Shown: piece by piece, positions 54,724-64,000 of the stretch
Numbering within the stretch: position 1 is the stretch's first letter
Layout of the letters: each line of letters starts with the position of its first letter
Assembly: GCA_965644295.1 (NCBI GenBank)
Contig: CBFFRP010000039.1
Location: 62,001-126,000 of the forward strand
Direction of reading: 5' to 3'
Length of the DNA: 64,000 nucleotides
Source: Paraphysomonas bandaiensis
Lineage: Eukaryota; Chrysophyceae
Translations under genes and position numbers: made by a program
The notes under the pieces: model-generated
What the model saw: only the letters and a program-made list of their open reading frames with translations
What the model was told of the DNA's origin: nothing
The model's database searches: none

Positions 54724-55137
54724 TTATTTAGTACTAAAAAATACACTAGCTGCCAATATTATAGCTCTTAAATGTAGAGAAGTCAAGCTCTTGTGCAAAC
54801 CCGTCATAACAAACTTAGCTCTACTGAACAACCTTTCAACTTTATTGGTTATGACATGCAAGTGCTTCATGCTGCGGTATCGACGAGTTTGCTGGTTAAG
54901 TCTTGCTCGTTTCCGCTGTCTGCTTCCATAAATCAAACGTTGCGCTGCGTCATTATTCTGAACTAGACTCTCACTGTCATCATCATCTTCATTTTCATCG
55001 AGCAAAAATATTTTAATTTGATCCTTTTCCGTCCGAGTTGCAGCTTCGTTGCCACATTGAGTCTTCACGACTGCCTTTTCAAAAGCAGCGTTATGAATAA
55101 TAGCAGCATATATTGTCGCCAAGATGACGCTCGACAA
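54724..55137 (-). pseudogene. hAT transposase C-terminal fragment
   Basis: 137-residue frame with NDDAAQRLIYGSRQRKRARL, then KHLHVITNKVERLFSRAKFV and a GLHKSLTSLHLRAIILA tail: the hAT dimerisation domain pattern (ER-x-FS-x-A ... R/K-x-x-L). The upstream part, with the catalytic residues, is not an open frame in this copy. Confidence 0.75.
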
Positions 55138-56183
55138 AAAGCGGGTGCCTTAAGTAAACATTATGGAAACGTGGGAAATTTTGGAGTATTTACAGTATTT
55201 AAGTAGAAATAATGTTTAAAAAACTATTCTATTTGTAGTGTTAGTGTTAGAGACAACAAAAAATATTAATTTTATTTTAATTTTAAGCCTCATAGGATGT
55301 TACAGAAGTGCGTTTTTGCTTACCAGTAACCACGTTATCTGCCTTCATACTACCACACTATCAACCCATTGATCACCATGATGAGCGGACTAAGTGTAAT
55401 TGCCAGCAGTCATTGCCCTCTACTCGTAGCTACATTGTTTCTAGCCACTTGTGATTTAAATATACAACTTAAATACGAATTACATCATAATGTAACTTTC
55501 CTTTCACTGTATGAACAACACACACTAAAAGTCCATGAACATTTATCACTTTCTCACTCACATTGAACTGTAGTTCACCCCATTGTCATCACACAAACAA
55601 TATATGTGATACAAAACTGGCTCTCAGTACAACATGAGCCTCTTGCATGCACTCGGCTCAACGAGAGAATATGTAGCACATATAACAATATAGACAACAT
55701 ACCCATCACACAACCAATATACGTCATACACTATATCTCTCGGTGCACCCTGCCTGAGCATACTATATTCACTCAGCTACCACAAAATGTATGTACAAAC
55801 AATGTACAAACGTCGTGGAAGTCAAGCTCGTGTTCACCTTACTTTGTAATTATTGTAAGGATATTAGTTGAAGCAATTCCAATTCCCCCCGTAATTGCAC
55901 GAGCTTGGCATGCTCTTTTTCACTTGGTATTAGACTTCAGACGTCGGAACCAAACTCGCAAGATCGCAAATGATTAGATAGAAGCAAGTAGCGGTCAATC
56001 ATGGCAAATGTGGAGCCTTTTTACAATACTATTCTCTATTGCAGCCTCTTCGTTATTATCATATATTTTCTCAAAGAACACTCGTGCAATGACTTCTGGT
56101 GTCAGTTAATTAAATGAATTATTATGTGAGATAACCCTATGGATATTATAGTCTTTCACAAATCTTCGATTTTTATCCTATTT

Positions 56184-56935
56184 ATTGAAAGTCTTATTAT
56201 TAGCAATAGGCGTTACAAAACTGCACCAACTTAGTAGCTAGATGAATGCTAGACAAACTAATTAGACCTCTACCTGTAACTAATCAGTACACACGTTTTT
56301 ATCCTACTATTTAACGCTACGGAAGCTGCTTGTGCGTGCGTCGCCACAAGCACCAAGGTGCGACCACTTCCGCTCTGAGTACTTAAGTTGAACATCCCGG
56401 ATGCTTGACTTCAGCAGGCAGCCAATACCCCGGTTACCCTTCAGGTGGGTCCTGTCCCGGATGTCCTTAAGGTGGGCCCGTTCCAGAATACCTGTTTATT
56501 CGTCAGGGCCCAAAGTATATTGAACTACAACCAACTCCTACGTGCGTACTTGAAGCTTGGTGAAGCCAATCGCTAGTAGTTATCCTGTATTCTATGATGT
56601 AGCAATGAAATACAGAATATACATGACTACAGTATATAGGAGTAGCTTTTACAAGTATACAAAGAAACTGAAAATATTGTAGCTGTTAAAGATATGATTT
56701 GTAGAACAGAATGTTGATGTTGGTGAATGATGTGGTTCCTAACTCACAGTGCCACAACATCATAATTTCACTATATATATCTCCTATAATATCAATCAGT
56801 CAATATTGTACTAACTATAAGCTTAAGTTAATACAAAGACGTCTACACTCTACACAAGTGACACTTATTGGTGTCCCTTGTTCCACACAAGCATTCGGCT
56901 ATGAGTGGGCAGAAGATTATCTGCTGACTATGATT
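56184..56935 (+). mobile_element. Family A element, copy A7, nested in hAT and split by a family C insert
   Basis: 56184-56515 is the left part (ATTGAAAGTC ... CAGGGCCCAAAG) and 56834-56935 continues it (CAAAGACGTCTAC ... GCTGACTATGA). The right terminus is missing. It interrupts hAT sequence that is continuous in copy 1 (reverse of about 11640-11700). Confidence 0.75.
56516..56833. mobile_element. Family C insertion with 5-base target duplication
   Basis: 318-base segment inserted in A7 between two copies of CAAAG (56511-56515 and 56834-56838). Other A copies run straight through this site (CCAAAGACGTC). Its ends, TATATTGAACT and (inverted) TATTAACTT, are weakly alike. An internal piece matches about 5300-5360. 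No coding frame. Confidence 0.7.
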
Positions 56936-57595
56936 TTTATTCTAAAAATAGGACTTTTTTAAGCAACTTTTTAGTATAAAAAGGTGATATTTTTTCATCA
57001 ATTAACAATTAATTGAAGCAAGCTGGAATCAATTATAATTGCATTATGATTTGCCCCAATTTCAATTATTGCAATTTCAATAACTGACAATTAATTGATA
57101 ATTGATACGCCGCCCTGGTTATTACATCATCTCAAAAGTATCGATTAGAGCAGTGTTGTTTATTTGCACAACCGTTCTCATGTAATAATCAGACTTTCTT
57201 ATAGGCACCGACAGCATGAGAGATAAAATAACTAAAAGATATTCAGCAGTTCGGCCTAATACTTCTCATATATTTATAATTCAAAGTCTAATCTAACAGC
57301 GATGATCGCCTCCAATCTAATAAAAGAATATTATATAGTAAACATGAGAAACAGAAGATGACAAATACATCACATAAAGTTCTATAAGAATGTGCCCTTG
57401 TTTCATAAAATTGTAACAAAAATTATTTATTTAATGTTTCACCACGCATCTAATCCATAATATCTAGCGAGAAAAGATTTCTCCGCGACAAAACTCGAGA
57501 GAAAACGCAGCTCAGATTCTACTATTCTCCTGTCGCCTAATATGCACTATATGCACCACACGTAGAGTACGAATTTTGTACAAGCGAAAAAACAC

Positions 57596-60500
57596 CTAAC
57601 CTTCAGAACTTTTGCCGAAAAGATTTCCAACCACGCCTTTAAATATCTTGTTTCGATTCAGCTATATTATACCAAATATAAGTTAGAAGCGAGAAACGTT
57701 TACAAACATTGTCGTATACCTTGGCTATTGTCTCATCAGCGAAGGATCGCGCATTTGTTGCAAGATTACCAGCGGCATCAGATGCTACCACGCCAAGGTG
57801 GTGAGCCTGTTGAAGTGTGCCTTTAACAGCTTGTATTGGAGCATTAACGATTTGTGAAAGGGTGCTCTGTATTCGACCGCGGTCCCATTTAATAAAGTCT
57901 GGGAGTGCCCGTACATACATAGCCCCGGAAGAGGTGGAGACAGAGACGAGTGCTGGGCACTTCGGTTTAGGGCCTACACTAACACATAGAACAGCAGCCT
58001 GTTCAGGTTCAGGTGCCAGTACACTGCCCCTTCCACCTCCTACCAATACACAGGTGAGACACCGATCGTGAGGTCGGAACTCATATAACAAGTCTAATGT
58101 TTGAGCGCAGAGAAAAAGAACTCGTCCATCTCGGTGTCCCGATATCACAACACTTCCGCGACCGGGGCATGAGAGGAATGTAACTGGAGACGGAGTCTGT
58201 AATACAGCTAGGCGCACACCATGCAGACTATATGATGCCAGGAAGTGACGCATACTAGTGGGCGCTGTAGATAGACCCATCACTTGCACGTCCTCTTCTC
58301 GCCCAGTGGCTTCGATATGGACGATTATCACACCATCATCAGACAAATGAATGCGGCGAATTTTTACATCCTCCTGCTGATGCCACAATCTGTAGGACCG
58401 TCCGACCGCTCCAATTTCCTGAGAGCTTTTGAAGTCTCGGTAGATATCCAGAATGTGCAATCTCTCATTCCGCTCAATAGAATATACATGTATCCTGCCC
58501 ATAGAGGCTGCAACCACAATACCCATTTGCCATGATAGGTCGCAGCAGGATTCTTCACATGCAGTACAAATAAACACACGCTGTGGTCGGCGAGATATTA
58601 TGATACGTTTCACTGGCTGACCTTGTTTGTTCTTGGCAACACGCGAAACAGTCCATACAAGCACCCTTCCCGCTTCTTCACAACTTGCAAAAACATCTGT
58701 TGCGCTTCCCGGAATTTCATCACCAGACACACAAGTCACAGGACTACGATGCGCTCTAAAATCTCCTGCCGAAAGAATTTGTGTTTGCTTTGATGCAACC
58801 TCACGCACTGCAATTCCCCCGTCCACCCGTCCATACGAGAGTATCAAACGACTATGATGCGTACAGAAGATACGGAGCCCTTCGGTATGGGGTAGCAATG
58901 ACTGTGAACAACTGGTTGATGCGCGCCGCGATGGAGTGACAATGTTGCTGCTTGGATCTGAACCAGTTAGTTGACGTCGGGGGTGCGCAAGTGGCACACG
59001 AGGAAGTACCTCAAAGTGGGAGGTCTCCCGATCAACGACCAAAAGTACATCTCGCGTTATATTTACACCGCCGTGTGGATGAGAGGGCGGAGTGAGTGGC
59101 ATAATATCTTGAGAACTACCATCTGCAGGTCGTACCTGCAGATTATTTTGCGCAGTGGGCGTATGGGTACCCTCCAGCTCTAGCACCAGTGACTGGAGAG
59201 GAAGCTTCTTATTAGCTGGCACACCCTTTCCAGAACTAGAGATACGCGACATTCCGTCATCAAAATTTATGATGTCCTTGTCGTCCGTGACTCTTGACCC
59301 TTCAGGATGGATACTTCGCCCTTCACCTGTACGAGCCCAATCGTCCCCCCTACCACGGCTTCTCTTGACAGAACCCCCGGTTGGTCCACTGGTTGCTGAG
59401 CTCTCTACCCTGTTACCATTTGCCACTATCAACCTCGCAACATCAGACAGACCGTAACGATAGGATTCAACAACGCCGTTCTCCAATACACAGAGGATAT
59501 TCGTAGCACGAATAGTCATACTGACAACCCTGGCAGAAGATATACGGTTTACAAGAGTACAGCTGGCCTCCATTGATAGCTTTTCTTCGGCAGTTGTCGG
59601 AGCACAGAACCCTTTCGTCCTCAGGTCGAAACATCGGCGCAGCGGACGCGGTACCGATAGCATCGCTCTGGCAGGATGGGGCGTCCGAAATAACTCCATT
59701 GGGCATTGTCCAAAGTGGGCTATCTGTATATCTATCGCCTTTCGAGTAGCCTCATCCTTTATGAGCTCCCGGTTGACGGCGCCATAGTAAGTGAGATAGT
59801 AAAACACATTGTTTGCCTCCACCGCTTGTGGTCCACGTTGTTTGCACCCGAAAATCAAGTCTATCCACTCGTGCAGATGGGCGGAGACATAATCACTCTC
59901 CAATGCTTCACGATTAATTCGGACAAATTCTTCAGCGCTTGAGGCCCAAGGCGGCAGCTCCACATCACCGACAGTCTCCCCACTCTGCATCTTACCGAAC
60001 TCGTAGTCATTTACGTTCTTCAGAAACTCCGGTAGCGTGAACCATTCCGGCGTGAGTTCTTTCACTTCAGATAGCATAGTAGTGTTGTGCTCCCAGGTCC
60101 GAGGAATAGAGGAAAACAGACGATCTGGCACATCGAAATGGCCATTTTGAACTTCCATATGCAGAGATGCAAACGGCTGAAGCCGAATGAGGAAGTGCAG
60201 GACGACACCAACCATGGTGCTATAGTGTGAGCCATACATGAAAGGAGGGATATCACCATCACGAAAAGAGTTGAATCGTTCAATAAAACTTTCCAGGCGC
60301 TCCTCATTGAGCGCTCCAATTGGCTTTGACAGATCTCTGTATGTACCAGGGTCAGACAAATCGATGGTGTCCTTCGTGTATTGAGCTATTACCCATGGGA
60401 ATACTGGGTACTGACAAAGGTCATTAAAAGACCTTCCTGCGAGAGTGTTCAGAGCCATAAGATAATCGAAGTTCGACATCTCTCCGTTGACCCACTGCTG

Positions 60501-63500
60501 CTGAATACCATGTTCAGAAACCAAGCGGTACATCGACATGCCCGGCCATTGCTTGAACGCATTACGTGGTGCGATATTCATCAGTTCCTTAGTGAAAGCA
60601 ACCCGCCTTTTAACGTCCTCAGGGGATGAACCGAAGTCCACAAAGAAGTTCCTGTGTTTACCACGACTGAAAAATACTTCAATTGCACTGTCTCGCAAAC
60701 GGTATCTGCGTAGGTATATCGCACTGACAGCAGAGGTCAACCACTTCCTCCGCCGAGCTCGTCTATTGGACAGCACTGTAACCGCGGCTGAGTCAGCTGT
60801 TAACAACAGCTACAGCGTTACTCAACTATATATATCAATTTACAAACTTACTCAGATGACTTCCTTCGTGCTCGTTCGTGGTGAAAAAAAATATTTCCTT
60901 TGATGTGAAGGAGAGTATTCCCACGTAGTTTCCGCTAGGAGATATCAAAACAACGTCCGCCTCCTGAATAGTGGCATCTGTGTTCATCCGTCTTGTCCCA
61001 CTATGAGCAGGGCCCGTCTTAACATCACGTCCCTGTCGAATTCCTTCGGCCATGTCACGCATGTCTCCACCGGCATCTCCTAAAATTCGCTCCCCTTCCC
61101 CAGGACTAACCTCTTCCTCTTCCTGTGCAACTCCCACCACCCCGTACCCCTCTTCACTCCCATCTGCATCAATCACACCCCATCCACTACCTGGGTTGAC
61201 CCCCGCCCCCTTACCCTTCCCTTCTTCTTTAGTATCTTCTTCTTGACTAGTGACATCAACGATGGCGCCAGGAGAGGACATCAGAAGCATCTGCTGTAGC
61301 TCCTCGGCACTCATGGAGTTGCGATTCGTCTCCTGCTGATCACTTTTCAGGCCACCTGCATAAGAGTACTGCGCACCTTTATGACCTTCGCCGAAGCGTG
61401 GTCTTAAGACTATACGTCTGCGTGAGGGAAAATAACCCTCGTGAGCTACGCCGAGCTTCCATTCACAACTTAGTTCATCCAAGAATACCTCAGTCTCTAC
61501 CTTCCGTCGACAATTTCTCCAGAACCTTTGCGTAGCATCCACGGAAAACATTGCCGTCTCATCCGCACGCACGGACCGAACTTTTTCAGAATCCAGTCTA
61601 TCCTGCATAATGCCACGACGAATCTTTATCCAGTTGTGGAAGTATGTGTCTCGCAATCTTTCCTCTTCCTCTATCGCAGTAAACCCTATTTCAGACACAG
61701 TTTGAGATATGCGCGCTGGTCCTGTCGGCACATCCTCGTCGCGTGCTTCGGGCAACACTCTGTTAGACACGGGATCTAGATGAGGAAAGAGAATACCATC
61801 CTCGTCTGAATGCATGGGTGGGGAAAATTCATCCGCAGCTGGAGTAGGAGTCAGCAAATCTGTGACACCATCTGTTTGCTGCCCCAGCGGATGGGTCGAT
61901 ACCGAATTATGGTCGGTAGAAGAGACAACAGCTTCAGGGGCAGCATTGAAGACTGCAACGAGATCACCCTCATCAGCGAATGATATTGTGTCAGTGTTAT
62001 GCTCGTCCGGCTTGAGGTACATATGAAGCAGCATGAATATACTATCCACGTCTCCACAGCCCTCAGCGACACCAAGAGTGTCCACTATTTGCATGACATG
62101 GGCTGGGAGAGAAAGGTTCGCTCCAATGCCTGTGAAGCGCAGTTGAACAAAATATTGTACGATAGTAACGACCGCAGACTTGTAGCGGTCTCTGGTGGCT
62201 TCACATATGGAATTGTCCTTGATGGCGCTCTGTAGTTGGCTCAATATTCCAAGCACGACATCTCTGAAAACATCTTCCTGCACAAAAGACCTGGATATAC
62301 TCAATCATATACGATGTACCGTAAGATGCAACGTGTACATACCACTTCTCAGCTATATACGACAAAGTCAGTAACAGTTCGGTGCACATCCTGTCGGCTG
62401 TCTCCTCTGATATGCAATGCAGGCATCCCATGAAAATTCGTAGCACGGTCAGCACAACTTTGACCTCGTTTCTTCCCAAATCAGATTTCTCTCCAGACCT
62501 TCTTAAGCTGGCAATCATTTCCATTACATACATAAACATTTGCCTCTCCTCACTAGTTTGCACTCGGGAACAGTCTAGACCCAGCAAGTCGGCCGTATCT
62601 AAATCTCTTCGCAAACTCTCATTTTTCATAACCGGGTCGTTGCCGCAATACTGTCGCTCCTCGATTAGAGCCAGAAAGTGCCCAGTACAAGACATCATTT
62701 CTGAATTCCACCCGGTTTGTGTGCTTCGGCATAGCTTCTGCAAGCACAGAGAACAAATTCTAAATAGCAGCTTGTCCCTATATAGTTCTAGGGAAGGTAT
62801 GTGAAGACAGGACCGGAGCATCTTAAAAGACTCCCACGCAATAGGACCGAAGTAACGCAACTTGTACAGTAGGAGCTGACTAAGTGCATCCAATGCAAGT
62901 TCCATACATGTGCTGGCAGCATCACACTCATCACTCGATACTGCCACCTCTCCGAAAGGGCTTACCGACGTCCAATCGCTACACCTTTCTTCATTCTTGA
63001 AGGAAGTGTCGATTCCATCCTGAGAGTAAACCAGTCTCACGTCATCGGTGTCAACACTGCGTATTTCTGTTCTTCTGACCTCTCCGATTACTGCCAGATT
63101 GAGAAAATGTCTAATCCAGGATATATCCGGTAACAGGCTTAGAAGACATAAGTGGGAGTCATTAGTCTTCAAAAGCACGCTGATAGACATGAGCACTCGC
63201 TGGCACCATTGAAGGGGGGCTCTAGGAAGAAGAGTCGCAACAAGAGGAAGGGTCAACACAGTGTCAATCGTACCAAGAGGACCATCGTACAGGAATACAT
63301 CGAGCACGTCTGCAGCAGGTGTGAGCGCAATAACATCATCCTGGTTGCTAGAAGAATATACCCATCCCTCATTCCCCAAGCTCTCCTCAAGCACGGTCAC
63401 TAACATATTAACTGTTAGCCAGAGTCGTTCAACCGGTTTAAGAAGAGTTTTGAGACGCGCAACAGTCTCTCTTCTTTCTCTGTACTTCCTTGAGCCTTCC

Positions 63501-64000
63501 AGTGCCACATCACCTGTTTTATATCCATCACTTGTAGGAATGTAGAGCACGGAGAAACAGTGTCGCATCTCCAATACTTGATCCGGGAGATCGCCCAGCG
63601 ATTGCTGGAGGTCCCATAGGAGGATAGTAAGGGTCATTCTTCGTACACCTGTGGACAACATCACGCTCCTGTCACACAGCAACCTGAGAACAGTAGTCTC
63701 TGCAAATCTAATCTCCTTTAGGGAAAGCCTGAGGGCGCGAGGAGCAGAGAATCTGAAATGCTCAACTGTTTTCAGTAGCCGCTCTGCAACCTCACTGCAC
63801 GTAGTATTCTCTAAAGCAAGCAAAAGATACTCCATCTCCCTTAACGTTTCACGTCCACCTGACTGATGGGAAAATTGCAACGCGGCGTCCATCGCAATAC
63901 ACAACAACCTATGTCCTGCATCGGCAAGCTCAACCACATTACTATCTGTATGATTATTTGCAGTAGCTTCAGGAGTACGACAGTGCTTGTCTAAGATGTC
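57596..64000 (-). CDS. BEACH/WD40 domain protein, 5' end outside window
   Basis: Four exons in view: 62339-64000 (open to the edge), 60852-62277, 57720-60796, 57596-57661; 6231 bases, 2076 residues plus stop. The last intron (57662-57719) replaces a read-through ending ESKQDI with LNRNKIFKGVVGNLFG; this choice is inference. Order: long helical armadillo-like region; acidic Gly/Glu-rich linker (about 61050-61250); PH-BEACH region (CEWKLGVAHEGYFPSRRRIVLRP, then FFSRGKHRNFFVDFG); BEACH domain with FKQWPGMSMYRLVSEHGIQQ, NFDYLMALNTLAGRSFND, YPVFPWVI, DLSKPIGAL, PPFMYGSHYS and HEWIDLIFGCKQRG; then WD40 repeats. Members (LYST, neurobeachin and NBEAL types) act in lysosome/vesicle trafficking and membrane scaffolding. 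Exact subfamily not assigned. Confidence 0.9.

Larger units (their letters stand above)
54647..57117 (-). mobile_element. hAT element (copy 3) with perfect 8-base target duplication
   Basis: Ends CAGGGCTGTGTATCAATTA (54647) and, inverted, CAGGGCGGCGTATCAATTA (57117). Both sides are flanked by GTTATTAC (54639-54646 and 57118-57125). Length 2471 bases, of which about 750 belong to a nested family A copy and its own insertion. The transposase C-terminus survives at 54724-55137. Blocks at 55820-56060 match copy 2 in reverse. Non-functional. Confidence 0.9.

Noticed and set aside
1-64000. CRISPR arrays, bacterial operons, prophage
   Set aside because: Spliced eukaryotic genes throughout; no spaced direct repeats of CRISPR type.

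Overview
This is a nuclear window from a eukaryote. The evidence is 47 short GT-AG introns (about 38-83 bases) inferred in 14 of the 16 non-transposon gene models, a standard code in which TAA/TAG stops dominate, eukaryotic genes (RPSA, CCT6, TRM11, a BEACH/WD40 protein, an RCC1 protein) and long repeat-filled spacers. The NDK-like domain and the style of the Ty3/gypsy polymerase recall algal or stramenopile-type protists. That is an impression from family resemblance only; the lineage is not determined.

Layout: 1-903 (-), partial U-box-like protein; 1673-3217 (+), TRM11-type tRNA methyltransferase; 3.2-5.7 kb, repeats; 5725-9704 (-), a seven-exon gene whose reading frame joins a CHST15-like sulfotransferase, ankyrin repeats and a JMJD8-like JmjC domain; 9.9-10.3 kb, TATG microsatellite; 10365-10974 (+), small Cys-cluster protein; 11.5-12.75 kb, deleted hAT element; 13031-15966 (-), PX plus permuted papain-fold protein; 16519-19522 (+), protein with two nearly identical NDK-like domains; 20848-22406 (-), RCC1 protein; 22991-24935 (+), membrane-anchored polysaccharide-lyase-like protein; 26.1-26.8 kb, two small genes; 27538-31957 (+), P1B copper ATPase with an 8-base microexon; 34.8-41.4 kb, Ty3/gypsy element with gag and pol in one frame split by a single UGA; 42888-44260 (-), secretory-pathway methyltransferase; 44852-46590 (+), FGGY kinase; 50311-51200 (-) RPSA and 51664-53348 (+) CCT6, divergent; 57596-64000 (-), BEACH protein, 5' partial.

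The spacers are dominated by three repeat families. Family A is about 470-520 bases long; two copies are flanked by 12-13 base direct repeats. Families B and C are other AT-rich repeats. There is also a hAT family, one member of which has a perfect 8-base target duplication and carries a family A copy that itself carries a family C insertion.

Three genes (sulfotransferase fusion, lyase-like protein, signal-peptide methyltransferase) point to building or editing of extracellular or Golgi polysaccharides. The rest are housekeeping or regulatory genes. Splice models were made by hand from consensus sites and phase; each model quoted keeps an open frame with a total length divisible by three.
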